Shown in pieces: positions 51,510 through 60,582 of a DNA stretch of 64,000 nt. Below the pieces are notes generated by a model. The model was not told the origin of the DNA, made no database searches, and saw only the letters and a list, made by a program, of their open reading frames with translations. Within the stretch, counting starts at the first letter, position 1. The number at the start of each line of letters is the position of its first letter. The stretch comes from JACQFZ01 sp036381895 (lineage in GTDB: Bacteria > Pseudomonadota > Gammaproteobacteria > Acidiferrobacterales > Sulfurifustaceae). The position numbers and the translations under genes were made by a program. The stretch spans positions 13,076 through 77,075 of the forward strand of contig DASVBY010000052.1 in assembly GCA_036381895.1 (NCBI GenBank), given 5' to 3'.

Positions 51510-51983
51510 CTACGGAAGACCGAGTGCGTCCCGCACGATGCCGTCGAGCAGCGCCTCCACCTCGGCGAGGGCGTTTGCGTCGCCGCCCGCGGCGACCGGG
51601 CGGCGGTAGCTCACGTAGACGCGCCCGGGCTCGTGGGGGAGCGCGTAGACGTGGATCACATACGGGCAGTTCGCAACGTGATGCGGATCGGCTTCGAGCA
51701 TGCGGCGCGATACCACGGCGCTGCAGAACGAGAACGCTTCAGCCGCGCGGAACACCGGCCGCCGGGCGCCGACGTCTCTGCCGGTGCGCTCGAGCATCTC
51801 GTGCACGTGCGACTCGTGATCGATCACGAGCCCGCGCGCCTGAATCGCGAGGCGCACGTCGTCGCGCACGTCCTCGAATCGCCCTTCGGTAACGTAGCGG
51901 GCCACCGGCCCGGGTGTCGGTCCGGAGCCCGCGGCCAGCGCGGACACGGCGAGCGCGAGACCGAGTGCGGCGAGGTAGCGCAT
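51510..51983 (-). CDS. exported DUF302 protein
   Basis: The 157-residue protein starts with a signal peptide (MRYLAALGLALAVSALAAG) and then has a DUF302 domain: EDVRDDVRLAIQARGLVIDHESHVHEMLERTG, AEAFSFCSAVVSRRMLEADPHHVANCPYVIHVY and GRVYVSYRRP. Two cysteines (FSFCS and ANCPY) could form a disulfide or bind a ligand in the periplasm. The family has a ferredoxin-like fold of unknown role. It is the last gene of an operon with a symporter and a ROK kinase, 10 bases after the ROK stop. Confidence 0.87.
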   Translation of the reverse strand: MRYLAALGLALAVSALAAGSGPTPGPVARYVTEGRFEDVRDDVRLAIQARGLVIDHESHVHEMLERTGRDVGARRPVFRAAEAFSFCSAVVSRRMLEADPHHVANCPYVIHVYALPHEPGRVYVSYRRPVAAGGDANALAEVEALLDGIVRDALGLP

Positions 51984-51993
51984 GTCGAAGCTC

Positions 51994-52887
51994 CTATTCG
52001 CCGGGCGCCCAGAGCTCGGCCGCGCCGCGCACGCCCGAGCTGTCGCCGTGGCGATTGCGTACGACGGCCGTGCGCAGCTCGTCGTTGAAGACGTGCGCCG
52101 CGAGCCGCTCGCGGCCGTGCGTGTAGAGCGCGTCGATGTTCGACAGGCCGCCGCCGAGCACGACCACGTCGGGATCGAGGATGTTGACGACGACCGCGAG
52201 CGCGCGCCCGAAGCGCTCGAGGTAGCGTGCGAGCGCCGCCTGCGCCGAAGCGTCCCCGGCGTTCGCGCGCGCGACGACGTCCGCGGCCGTCGCCGCACCG
52301 GCCGCGGCCGCGTCCCAGTCGCGCACGAGGCCCGGGCCGGAGAGGAACGTCTCGACGCATCCGCGCTTGCCGCAGTAGCAGGGCGGTCCGTCCGGCTCGA
52401 GCACGTTGTGTCCCCATTCCCCGGCGATGTGCTGCCGCCCCTCGATGAGGCGGCCGTGGACCACGATGCCGCCGCCGACGCCGGTCCCGAGGATCACGCC
52501 GAAGACGACTGGCGCGCCCCGCGCCGCGCCGTCGCGCGCCTCGGAGAGCGCGAAGCAGTTGGCGTCGTTCGCAAGGCGCACGGGCCGGCCGAGCCGCGCT
52601 TCGAGATCCTCCTTGAGCGGCTGTCCGTTCAGGCACGTGGTGTTCGAGTTCTTCAGTCGTCCGGTGCGCGAGGAGATCGCGCCGGGCGTGCCGATACCGA
52701 TGCGGCAGGGCGCGCCGGCCGCGGCCTCGAGCTCGGCGACGAGCGCGGCGACGTTGTCGAGGATCGCTTCGTACCCGCGCGCGCTCGGCGTCGGGCGGCG
52801 CACGCGGCGCAGCACCGTGCCCGCGGCGTCGATCAGGATGCCCTCGGTCTTCGTGCCCCCGAGGTCGATGCCGATGCGCAGCATCAT
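51994..52887 (-). CDS. ROK family sugar kinase
   Basis: The 297-residue cytoplasmic kinase has the ATP loop GIDLGGTKTEGILID, the ROK zinc cluster in PPCYCGKRGCVETFLSGPGL, the catalytic Asp in NDANCFALSEA and GGGLSNIDALY near the end. The HxxxH-type zinc-site histidines are in GEWGHNVLE. It resembles fructokinase/N-acetylglucosamine kinase types; the sugar is not certain. The MM start overlaps the symporter stop by 4 bases (ATGA), implying that the symporter imports its substrate. Confidence 0.92.
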   Translation of the reverse strand: MMLRIGIDLGGTKTEGILIDAAGTVLRRVRRPTPSARGYEAILDNVAALVAELEAAAGAPCRIGIGTPGAISSRTGRLKNSNTTCLNGQPLKEDLEARLGRPVRLANDANCFALSEARDGAARGAPVVFGVILGTGVGGGIVVHGRLIEGRQHIAGEWGHNVLEPDGPPCYCGKRGCVETFLSGPGLVRDWDAAAAGAATAADVVARANAGDASAQAALARYLERFGRALAVVVNILDPDVVVLGGGLSNIDALYTHGRERLAAHVFNDELRTAVVRNRHGDSSGVRGAAELWAPGE

Positions 52888-54275
52888 CCGGTCCGCGCGA
52901 GCGCGGCGCTGCGGCGCTCGAGCGCGGCGGCGCCGACGTAGGCGGCGAACGAAGCCGCGAGCGAGGCGAGGTAGGGGTAAGGCAGATCCAGCACGTACGC
53001 CGCGATGATCCAGCTGACCAGCCCCGCCACGAGCCCCACCGTCGCGGCGGCGGCGTCGCCGATGCGCGAGAACAGCGCGAAGCTGCCGACGACGAATACG
53101 CCGGCGCTCCCGAATGCCGAAGCCTCGAGCACGAGGTCGTAGACGCCTTCGGCGTGCAGCGCGAGCGCGTAGGCAATCACCCCGAACACCAGGACGCCGA
53201 GCCGCGCCGTGCGCACCTTGGCGCGCTCGCCGAGGCGCGGCATGAGCGGCACGATCAGATTGTGCGACGTGAGGGCCGCGGCGGCGAGCAGCGCGCTGTC
53301 CACGGTCGATAAAATCGCGGAGACGAGCGCGCCCGCGAACGCGACGTAGAGGAACGTCGGCAGGTACTGCTGCGCCAGGCGTGCGACGACCTGCTCGGGC
53401 TCCGCGAGCGCCGGAAGCAGGGTTGCGCCGACGAGGCCGAGGAAGACCGGAATGCAGCCGATCGCGACGTAGAGCCCCGCGCCGAGGAGCGTCGCGCGGC
53501 GCGCGACCTCGGGCGAGCGCGTCGCCAGCACGCGCGCGATCAGTTCCTGCGACAGCACCGAGCCGCACAACGGAATCGCCCAGCGCTCGATCAGCGCGAT
53601 GCCCGAAAGCGGCTGCGGGCCGCCCAAGGGCTGCAGCCGCTCCGCGGGTACGGCGGCGAGCGCGGGCCCGAGACCGTCGAGCGCGGCCGCGACGGCCACG
53701 AACAGGATCGCGAGCCCGATGATGAGCGCGACGCCCTGCACGATGTCGGTGACGGCATCGGCCATGAGGCCGCCGTACACCGTGTAGACGATCACGACGG
53801 CGGCGGCGAGCGTGATGGCGAGCTCGACCTCGAAGGCCGAGGAGGCCGAGATCACCTGCCCGAACGCGCGGATCTGTGCCGCCGCCCACATGACCGACCC
53901 CGGCACGACCAGGAGCACGACCAGGCGCTCGGCCGCCGCGGAGTAGCGCTCGCGAAACAGATCCGCGAACGTGGTGAGGCCGCGGCGCCAGAGCGGCGCG
54001 GCGTACACCAGGCCCATGAAGAGGAGCGTCGCGCCGTAGGCGAACGGCTCGGCGGCACCGCCGGCGAGGCCCTCGGCGTAGATCGACCCCGCGGCGCCGA
54101 CCACGGTTTCTGCGCCGAACCACGTGGCGAAGATCGTGAACGTACCGATCGCGAGGCCAAGGCGCCGCCCCGCGAGCAGGTAGTCGGATTCGCTGCGGAT
54201 GCGGCGCGATACCGCGAACGCGATCAGCAGCTGGACCAGGATGTAAGCGGCAATGCCGAGGAGCAGCGGGCTCAC
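52884..54275 (-). CDS. sodium:solute symporter (SSS family)
   Basis: The 463-residue protein has about 13 helices. Family features are RRIRSESDYLLAGRRLGLAIGTFTIFATWFGAETVVGAAGSIYAEG, VYGGLMADAVTDIVQG (helix 6 region) and AFAGALVSAILSTVDSALLAAAALTSHNL, which carries the Na2-site serines. A GTG at 54275 is preferred as start because GGAG lies 6 bases upstream; a TTG at 54290 would put the start inside the repeat element. It is first in the symporter-ROK-DUF302 operon, so it probably imports a sugar or amino sugar. Confidence 0.9.
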   Translation of the reverse strand: MSPLLLGIAAYILVQLLIAFAVSRRIRSESDYLLAGRRLGLAIGTFTIFATWFGAETVVGAAGSIYAEGLAGGAAEPFAYGATLLFMGLVYAAPLWRRGLTTFADLFRERYSAAAERLVVLLVVPGSVMWAAAQIRAFGQVISASSAFEVELAITLAAAVVIVYTVYGGLMADAVTDIVQGVALIIGLAILFVAVAAALDGLGPALAAVPAERLQPLGGPQPLSGIALIERWAIPLCGSVLSQELIARVLATRSPEVARRATLLGAGLYVAIGCIPVFLGLVGATLLPALAEPEQVVARLAQQYLPTFLYVAFAGALVSAILSTVDSALLAAAALTSHNLIVPLMPRLGERAKVRTARLGVLVFGVIAYALALHAEGVYDLVLEASAFGSAGVFVVGSFALFSRIGDAAAATVGLVAGLVSWIIAAYVLDLPYPYLASLAASFAAYVGAAALERRSAALARTG

Positions 54276-54289
54276 GGGCGTCTCCGGCA

Positions 54290-54368
54290 ACCACGGATGA
54301 ACACGGATGAACGCGAAGGCGCCGGCCGCCGCCGCGCGTCCGCGCGCTTATCGGTGTGCATCTGCGGT
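54290..54368. repeat. palindromic intergenic repeat of the CACGGATGAA type
   Basis: A 25-base left arm (54290-54314) and a 25-base right arm (54344-54368) are inverted repeats matching at 19 of 25 positions around a 29-base GC-rich loop. The left arm holds two tandem copies of CACGGATGAA (54292-54301, 54302-54311). Repeats of this kind (…ACCACGGATGAACACGGATGAAC…) are scattered between genes in many unrelated bacteria and often give spurious ORFs ending SSVFIRG, which is seen here on the minus strand. It lies between the amidotransferase stop and the symporter start. Confidence 0.7.
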
Positions 54369-54387
54369 CTCACCGTTCCGCGCCTCG

Positions 54388-55086
54388 TCAGACGAGACCC
54401 GCCACCCAGCGCTCGTAAAGGACATCCGCGACCCGATGAAGTTGGCGCGTGCGCGCTTCGACGTCGCGCAGATGCTCCTCGCCGCTCTGAACGGTGCGCG
54501 AGGGCGCGAGCTCGCCGTCCGCTTCTTCGAGCCAGGCGGCGATGAGGTCGGGCGTCATCTCGATGTGGCATTGAAGCGCGAGGTGCTTGCCGAGCGCAAA
54601 CGCCTGGTTGGGGCAGTCCTCGGATTCGAGGAGGCGCGCGGCGCCCGGCGGAACGGCGAAGGTTTCGCCGTGCCAGTGGTAGACGAGGAGCTCGCGCGGC
54701 AGGCCCTCGAACCAGGCGGCCGCCTCCGGGGTGTCGAGCACGCGCACCGGCAGCCAGCCGATCTCCTTGACCGGGTTGCGCGTGACGGGTGCGCCGAGCG
54801 CCTTCGCCATGAGCTGCCCGCCGAGGCAGTGGCCGAGGACCGGCACCTCGGCCGCGATCGCCCGGCGGATGAGGTCCGTGACGCGAGGGATCCAGGGCAG
54901 ATCGTCGTTGACGCTCATCGGGCCGCCCATGAATACGAGCCCGGAAACGCCGTCTAGACTTTGAGGCACCGGGTCGCCGGCGTCGATACGCACGAGCCGG
55001 TGGGGGATTTCGCGGCGCGCGAGGAAGTCGGCCAGGTAGCCGGGTCCCTCGTGCGCGGCGTGGCGGAAGACGACGACCTGCTTCAT
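54388..55086 (-). CDS. class I glutamine amidotransferase-like protein
   Basis: This 232-residue stand-alone GATase1 domain resembles the N-terminal part of GMP synthase and gamma-glutamyl-amine hydrolases. Cys87 is the nucleophile in VLGHCLGGQLMAKALG, GLVFMGGPMSVNDDLPW forms the oxyanion side, and the His-Glu pair lies in ALQCHIEMTPD. No synthetase partner is adjacent. The substrate is unknown. The ATG at 55086 gives MKQVVVFRHAAHEGPGYLADFL, the typical start of this group. It is divergent from the retropepsin gene. Confidence 0.9.
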   Translation of the reverse strand: MKQVVVFRHAAHEGPGYLADFLARREIPHRLVRIDAGDPVPQSLDGVSGLVFMGGPMSVNDDLPWIPRVTDLIRRAIAAEVPVLGHCLGGQLMAKALGAPVTRNPVKEIGWLPVRVLDTPEAAAWFEGLPRELLVYHWHGETFAVPPGAARLLESEDCPNQAFALGKHLALQCHIEMTPDLIAAWLEEADGELAPSRTVQSGEEHLRDVEARTRQLHRVADVLYERWVAGLV

Positions 55087-55140
55087 GCGCGAATTGTAGC
55101 GTCGCAAAACCGGGAGAAGAACGACGAAGGAGCAGAACGG

Positions 55141-55782
55141 ATGAAGCGCGCTTGCTTCATGCTGGTGCTGGCGCTGCACAGTCTTGGCGCAGGCGCCGTC
55201 GAGTCGGTGTCGCTGCAGGCGCTGTTCAAGGACAAGGCGATATTGCTAATCGACGGCAAGCGGCGCGTGCTCGCCAAGGGCGCGGTCAGCCCGGAGGGCG
55301 TGCGCCTTCTCGCGACCGACACGGCGGCCGAGGAGGCCGAGGTCGAGATCGACGGACGGCGGGAAATTCTGAGTCTCGGGGTCGTGATCGGAAGCTTCGC
55401 GCCGACCGGGCGGGCCAGTGTCACGCTGTGGGCGGGCTCCGGCGGGCACTTCCACGCGGACGGTACGATCAACGGGCTGCCCGTGCGCTTTCTCGTCGAC
55501 ACCGGCGCGACCACGATCGCGCTGAGCGGCGCCGAGGCGAGGCGCCTGGGGATCGACTATCGCGCCCGCGGGCGACGGAGCTACGCGAGCACCGCGGGCG
55601 GAGTGGTGCGCACCTACGCGCTCAAGCTCGAGAAAGTCGAGGTGGGCCCGATCCTGCTCTACGACGTCGACGCGGCCGTGATCGAAGGCCCGTTCCCGCG
55701 CGAACCGCTGCTCGGGATGTCCTTCCTCGGGCGGCTCGACATGAAGCGCGAAGGCGACCGCATGGAGCTCACTCAGCGCTGA
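55141..55782 (+). CDS. exported retropepsin-like aspartic protease
   Basis: The 213-residue protein has a signal peptide (MKRACFMLVLALHSLGAGA), a beta-rich N-terminal part with a DUF4124/SH3-like look (SVSLQALFKDKAILLIDGKRRVLAKG), and a single aspartic protease domain. Its catalytic Asp120 lies in FLVDTGATTIALS, with GMSFLGRLDM as the second conserved block. As with viral retropepsins it should be active as a dimer, in the periplasm. The family (TIGR02281-like) is common in Proteobacteria with an unknown target. Confidence 0.9.
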   Translation: MKRACFMLVLALHSLGAGAVESVSLQALFKDKAILLIDGKRRVLAKGAVSPEGVRLLATDTAAEEAEVEIDGRREILSLGVVIGSFAPTGRASVTLWAGSGGHFHADGTINGLPVRFLVDTGATTIALSGAEARRLGIDYRARGRRSYASTAGGVVRTYALKLEKVEVGPILLYDVDAAVIEGPFPREPLLGMSFLGRLDMKREGDRMELTQR

Positions 55783-55805
55783 CGCGGACGGTCCCGCCGT
55801 CCTCT

Positions 55806-56804
55806 CTACGGCAGCCCGAAGCTCGACTTGAAGAACCGCACCATGTCCCCGAGCGCCTGCTTACGCGCTTCGGGATTGGCGCCGTAGGTCGCCCCTCTGC
55901 CGGCACAGGACTGCATCGCGTACCGCACGCCTTCCCGCCAGGTGCCTGCGGGCACGATGCCCGTCTTGCCGTCGGCAATGCGACCGTCGTCGCGTACCCT
56001 GAAGGCACAATTCAGGAACGTGGGCACGTCGATGCGCCGGACCGGCGCGTCCGACATCCACCCATGGTGCGCATCAGCGTAGATCTTCAGGTCCACCCGC
56101 GCGCCGCGAGCGCGCAGCCGCTCCACGTAGGCGGCACACTGATCCACACCCGTGTAGTCGTCCTTCTCGCCGAGCAACACGAGCAGAGGCGCCTTCGTCG
56201 GACGCGGGTTCTCCCAGTAGGTCGAGCAGGCCGGGTAGAAGGCAACGTGCGCGGCGAATCGCAGCTCGGGCGGGAGCACGGCCCGCGCGAGACGCTCCTC
56301 TGCGGTAAAGACGGCAACGGTGCCGCCGCGCGAGAAGCCGGTAATGCCGACGCGCGCGCTGTCGATCGCCGGGTTCGATGCCAGAAAGCGCAGTGCATTG
56401 AAGCCGTCGAGGACCGAGGCGGGCATCGATACGCGGGACTGGTCGGTCGCCGTTTCGGTTACCCCGCGTCCCGAAAAGCTGTCTATCCGGAACGTCGCAA
56501 TGCCGGCCCGCTGCAGCGCCTCGGCGAAGTAGCCATCTATCCAGGCGGTCGCGCCTCCGCTGCCTGGCACGATTACGACGGCCGGGACTTTGCCCGCTTT
56601 CGCTTCGGGCACCACCAGCTGCCCGCTCAACCTGACGCTCCGTGACCGGTACTTGCCGGTCATGATTTGGTGATAGTCGTCGGCGTCCTGGCTCTCGAAG
56701 GTTGAGGACGTCGCGCAGCCGGAAAGTACGCCCGCAAGAGCGAAGAGCGCCGCCGCGAGGATCAGCGGATGCAGGCCGGCGAACCGCCTGCCGCGATGGC
56801 CCAT
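55806..56804 (-). CDS. lipoprotein alpha/beta hydrolase, dienelactone hydrolase-like
   Basis: The 332-residue protein has a lipoprotein signal (LFALAGVLSGC) and an alpha/beta hydrolase body. The nucleophile is the Ser in VGITGFSRGGTVAV, the acid probably the Asp in LLVLLGEKDDYTG and the base the His in IYADAHHGWMSD. VVIVPGSGGATAWIDGYFAEAL is the oxyanion-side strand. Four further cysteines in the exported part may form disulfides. The substrate is unknown; such exported proteins act on esters or lactones. It converges with the retropepsin gene (23 bases between stops). Confidence 0.87.
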   Translation of the reverse strand: MGHRGRRFAGLHPLILAAALFALAGVLSGCATSSTFESQDADDYHQIMTGKYRSRSVRLSGQLVVPEAKAGKVPAVVIVPGSGGATAWIDGYFAEALQRAGIATFRIDSFSGRGVTETATDQSRVSMPASVLDGFNALRFLASNPAIDSARVGITGFSRGGTVAVFTAEERLARAVLPPELRFAAHVAFYPACSTYWENPRPTKAPLLVLLGEKDDYTGVDQCAAYVERLRARGARVDLKIYADAHHGWMSDAPVRRIDVPTFLNCAFRVRDDGRIADGKTGIVPAGTWREGVRYAMQSCAGRGATYGANPEARKQALGDMVRFFKSSFGLP

Positions 56805-56947
56805 GCGTTCCTCCTTTCTTGGTGTCCGGGCATCTTCGGCGCGGGATTACTAGTGTCCGCCGGTACGGACGTCAAGCGGGCGGCGACCGTTCCGGCCGCG
56901 GCGTTACGGAGGAGGGCAGTGGAGCACGCGCGGCGCCGCGGCGCGGG

Positions 56948-57766
56948 TCAGTTCGCGGCTTCGCGCTTGTCGCGTTTGATCATCGCGTAGGCCGAGTGGT
57001 TGTGGATGGACTCGAAATTCTCCGATTCCACCCGGTACGCGTCGACCCGATCGTCGCGGTTGAGCAGGGCGGCGACGTCGCGCACCATGTCCTCGACGAA
57101 CTTGGGATTATCGTAGGCGCGCTCGGTCACGTACTTCTCGTCCGGGCGCTTGAGGAGTCCGTAGAGCTCGCAGCTCGCCTGCTTCTCGACCAGCTCGATC
57201 AGCTCCTCGATCCAGACGAAGCCGTTCGTCTGCACCGTCACCGTGACGTGCGAGCGCTGGTTGTGGGCGCCGCGGTCGGAGATCTCCTTGGAGCAGGGGC
57301 AGAGGCTCGTGACCGGGACCACGATCTTGACGGTCATCGTCACCTTGCCGTCGCGGACCTCGCCGATGAACGTCACCTGGTAGTCCATCAGGCTCTTCAC
57401 CCCGGTGACCGGCGCGGCCTTGTTGATGAAGTACGGGAAGCTCATCTCGATGCGGCCGGCGCGTGCGTTCAGCCGCTCGCTCATCTCGTGCAGCATCTGC
57501 TTGAACGACTCGACCGAAATTTCGAGGTCGTGGTTGTTCAGGATCTCGACGAACCGCGACATGTGGGTGCCTTTGAAGTTGTGCGGCAACTCCACGTACA
57601 TATTGAAGGTCGCGATCGTGTGCTGTTCGCCCTGGCTCTTGTCCTTCACGCGCACGGGATGGCGGATGTCCTTGATCCCGACCTGATCGATCTGCAGCCG
57701 CCGGCTGTCGGGGCTGTTCTGAACGTCGGCGATCTCGGAGGCCTGGGTTCTCTCTTTGAGCTTCAT
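56948..57766 (-). CDS. folE2: GTP cyclohydrolase FolE2
   Basis: FolE2 (type IB) makes 7,8-dihydroneopterin triphosphate from GTP for folate synthesis and replaces zinc-dependent FolE, often under zinc limitation. The 272 residues have QIDQVGIKDIRHPVRVKD, the Cys of VPVTSLCPCSKEISDRGAHNQRSHV, and ASCELYGLLKRPDEKYVTERAYDNPKFVEDMVRD. The ATG at 57766 was taken over a longer frame because the family begins close to ADVQNSPD. It lies 34 bases downstream of dxs on the same strand and is probably part of that operon. Confidence 0.95.
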   Translation of the reverse strand: MKLKERTQASEIADVQNSPDSRRLQIDQVGIKDIRHPVRVKDKSQGEQHTIATFNMYVELPHNFKGTHMSRFVEILNNHDLEISVESFKQMLHEMSERLNARAGRIEMSFPYFINKAAPVTGVKSLMDYQVTFIGEVRDGKVTMTVKIVVPVTSLCPCSKEISDRGAHNQRSHVTVTVQTNGFVWIEELIELVEKQASCELYGLLKRPDEKYVTERAYDNPKFVEDMVRDVAALLNRDDRVDAYRVESENFESIHNHSAYAMIKRDKREAAN

Positions 57767-57800
57767 TGCCGGCTCTAAATGTTGACTAACGCGGTCAAGT

Positions 57801-59693
57801 TTAGGCCGAACCGGCCAGACCGGCAAGACCGCGGGGACGGCGTTGCAGGATGGAGCGCACGATGCCCGCCGCATCGAGACCGCAGTCGCGCAGCAGCTCC
57901 GCCGGGCTGCCGTGCTCGATGAAGCGATCGGGCAGCCCGAGGTTGAGGATCAACGGCAGGATTCCCGCAGCCGCGAGGCATTCGTTGACCGCGGCCCCGG
58001 CGCCGCCGCTCACCGCATTCTCCTCGACCGTCACCAGCAGCTCGTGCGTGCGCGCGAGCTCGAGCACGAGCGTCTCGTCGAGCGGCTTCACGAAGCGCAT
58101 GTTGACGACCGTCGCATTGAGCGCCTCGCCCGCTTCGAGCGCGGGGGCGAGCATGCTCCCGAACGCGAGGATCGCGATATCGCGGCCCTTGCGGCGCAGC
58201 TGCGCCTTGCCGATCGGGAGCGGTGCGAGCATACGCGGCACTTCGACGCCGGGACCGGTGCCGCGCGGGTAGCGCACTGCCGCCGGCCCGTCGTGCAGGA
58301 AGCCGGTCGTGAGCATCGCCCGGCACTCGGCCTCGTCCGCGGGCGCCATTACGACCATGTGCGGCACGCAGCGCAGGAAGCTCAGGTCGAAGGCACCGTT
58401 GTGCGTCGCACCGTCGGCGCCGACGACGCCGGCGCGGTCGATTGCGAGCAGGACCGGCAGCTTCTGCAGGCACACGTCGTGGATCAGCTGATCGTAGGCG
58501 CGCTGCAGGAACGTCGAGTAGATCGCGACCACGGGCTTGAGGCCCTCGCAGGCGAGGCCGGCCGCGAACGTGAGCGCGTGCTGCTCGGCGATCCCGACGT
58601 CGAAGTAGCGCCCGGGAAAACGCTTCGAGAACTCGACCAGCCCGGAGCCTTCGCGCATTGCCGGGGTGATGCCGATCAGCCGCTCGTCCTTCGCCGCCAT
58701 GTCGCAGAGCCACTCGCCGAACACCTGCGTGTAGGTCTTGCCCGAAGGCTTCTTTTCGATCTTCCCGGTCGCCGGATCGAAGGGCGTCACGCCGTGATAG
58801 GTGACCGCGTCGGCTTCGGCCGGCTCGTAGCCCTTGCCCTTGCGCGTCACGACGTGCAGGAACCGCGGCCCTTTCTGCTTGCGCAGGTTGCGCAGCGTCT
58901 TCACCAGCGTCGGCAGGTCGTGGCCGTCGATCGGGCCGAAGTAGTTGAAGCCGAGCTCTTCGAACAGCGTGCTCGGCATCACCATGCCCTTCATGTGCTC
59001 CTCGGCGCGGCGCGCGAGCTCCCACACCGGACGCACGGTCGAGAGTACGGTCTTCGAGCTCTCGCGCATGGTGGTGTAGAGGCGGCCCGAGAGGATGCGC
59101 GCGAGGTAGTTGGACATGGCGCCGACGTTCGGCGAGATCGACATATCGTTGTCGTTCAGCACGACGAGGAGGTCGGCATCCATGTCCCCGGCGTTGTTGA
59201 GCGCCTCGTAGGCCATGCCCGCCGTGAGGGCGCCGTCGCCGATGACTGCGACCACGCGATTGTCCCGGTTCTGGCGCGCCGCCGCGACCGCCATGCCGAG
59301 CGCGGCGCTGATCGAGGTGCTCGAGTGCCCGGCGCCGAAGGTGTCGTAGACGCTCTCGTCGCGGCGCAGGAAGCCGGAGAGGCCGCCTTTCTGCCGCAGC
59401 GTGTGCATGCGCTCGCGCCGCCCGGTCAGCACCTTGTGCGGATACGCCTGATGGCCGACGTCCCAGACGAGCCGGTCGCGCGGCGTGTCGTACACGTAGT
59501 GCAGGGCGATGGTGAGCTCGACCGTGCCGAGGCCGGCGGCGAGGTGGCCGCCGGTGCGGGAGACGCTTTCGATCAGGAACTGGCGCAGCTCGGCCGCGAG
59601 CTGGGGGAGCTCCGCCTCCTTGAGGCGGCGCAGATCGTCCGGCGTGTTCACGCGCGCGAGCAATGGGTAGGTGCTGGGCGGTGCTCCGGTCAT
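57801..59693 (-). CDS. dxs: 1-deoxy-D-xylulose-5-phosphate synthase
   Basis: DXS condenses pyruvate and glyceraldehyde-3-P with TPP, the first step of the MEP isoprenoid pathway. The 630 residues are standard. The TPP motif is VIGDGALTAGMAYEALNNAGD, GHSSTSISAALGMAVA precedes it, and VGIAEQHALTFAAGLACEGLKPVVAIYSTFLQRAYDQL is the pyrimidine-side domain; the C-terminal transketolase domain closes the chain. Its ATG overlaps the ispA stop by 4 bases. Confidence 0.97.
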   Translation of the reverse strand: MTGAPPSTYPLLARVNTPDDLRRLKEAELPQLAAELRQFLIESVSRTGGHLAAGLGTVELTIALHYVYDTPRDRLVWDVGHQAYPHKVLTGRRERMHTLRQKGGLSGFLRRDESVYDTFGAGHSSTSISAALGMAVAAARQNRDNRVVAVIGDGALTAGMAYEALNNAGDMDADLLVVLNDNDMSISPNVGAMSNYLARILSGRLYTTMRESSKTVLSTVRPVWELARRAEEHMKGMVMPSTLFEELGFNYFGPIDGHDLPTLVKTLRNLRKQKGPRFLHVVTRKGKGYEPAEADAVTYHGVTPFDPATGKIEKKPSGKTYTQVFGEWLCDMAAKDERLIGITPAMREGSGLVEFSKRFPGRYFDVGIAEQHALTFAAGLACEGLKPVVAIYSTFLQRAYDQLIHDVCLQKLPVLLAIDRAGVVGADGATHNGAFDLSFLRCVPHMVVMAPADEAECRAMLTTGFLHDGPAAVRYPRGTGPGVEVPRMLAPLPIGKAQLRRKGRDIAILAFGSMLAPALEAGEALNATVVNMRFVKPLDETLVLELARTHELLVTVEENAVSGGAGAAVNECLAAAGILPLILNLGLPDRFIEHGSPAELLRDCGLDAAGIVRSILQRRPRGLAGLAGSA

Positions 59694-60577
59694 TGTTCGC
59701 GCTGGACGATGTAGCGGGCGAGGTCTTTGAGCAAGCGGGCATTATCGCCCAACGGCCGCAGGCTTTCGAGCGCGGTCGCTTCGAGCGCCCGGGCCCGGGC
59801 GCGGGCGGCGTCGATACCGATCACCGAGGGGTAGGTGGGTTTGCCGCGCGCGCGGTCGGCGCCCGGGGTCTTGCCGAGCGTTTCGGTGTCGCCCTCTTCA
59901 TCGAGAATGTCGTCCACGATCTGGAACGCGAGTCCGATCGCGCGGCCGTAGGCATCGAGCGCTGCCGTCACCGAAGCCGGCACCGGTCCCGGTGCGGCCA
60001 TCGCGCCGAGCATGACCGCGGCATGAATGAGCGCACCCGTCTTGCGCTGATGCATGTCCTCGAGCGCCTCGGGCGAGACGCTGCGGCCGACCGCGGCGAG
60101 GTCGATTGCCTGTCCGCCCGCCATTCCGCGGGCGCCGATCGCCCGCGCGAGCAGGCGCATCATGGCGATGCGCCGGTTGTCCGCGGGGTCCGCGAGGATC
60201 TCGAACGCGAGCCCCTGCAGCGCATCCCCCGCGAGGAGCGCGGTCGCCTCGTCGAACGCCCGGTGGCAGGTGGGCCGACCGCGGCGCAGGTCGTCGTCGT
60301 CCATGCACGGCAGATCGTCGTGGATCAGCGAGTAGCTGTGGATCAGCTCGACGGCGCACGCGGCATCGTCGAGCGTCGCGGCGTCGCCGCCCACCGCCTC
60401 GCCGGCCGCGTAGATGAGACAGGCGCGGATGCGTTTGCCGCCGTTCAGGGTGGCGTAGCGCATGGCGTCGACCAGCCGCGCGACGGCCGGCGGCCCGCCC
60501 GGGCGTGCGAGCCGCTCGTCGAGCAGGCGTTCCACCCGCGCCTGCAGGGCCTTCAGTGTGTCCGCGAACGCCGGCAA
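59690..60577 (-). CDS. ispA: farnesyl/geranyl diphosphate synthase
   Basis: This prenyltransferase makes farnesyl diphosphate from IPP and DMAPP. The first Asp-rich motif is DDLPCMDDDDLRRGRPTCH, the second DDILDEEGD, and GGKRIRACLIYAAG binds IPP. The start is uncertain: a TTG at 60577, 5 bases after the xseB stop, gives 295 residues and places GGKR at the same distance as in E. coli IspA, while the long upstream frame runs antisense-like through xseB. It is between xseB and dxs in the classic order. Confidence 0.93.
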   Translation of the reverse strand: MPAFADTLKALQARVERLLDERLARPGGPPAVARLVDAMRYATLNGGKRIRACLIYAAGEAVGGDAATLDDAACAVELIHSYSLIHDDLPCMDDDDLRRGRPTCHRAFDEATALLAGDALQGLAFEILADPADNRRIAMMRLLARAIGARGMAGGQAIDLAAVGRSVSPEALEDMHQRKTGALIHAAVMLGAMAAPGPVPASVTAALDAYGRAIGLAFQIVDDILDEEGDTETLGKTPGADRARGKPTYPSVIGIDAARARARALEATALESLRPLGDNARLLKDLARYIVQREQ

Positions 60578-60582
60578 GTGCT

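Noticed and set aside
54276..54290. TTG start for the sodium symporter
   Set aside because: It would start inside the palindromic repeat and lacks a ribosome site; the GTG at 54275 has GGAG at 6 bases.
54297..54545. short ORFs at the repeat (MNTDEREG..., ending SSVFIRG on the other strand)
   Set aside because: These are the usual spurious ORFs generated by this repeat family; they do not have independent coding signals.
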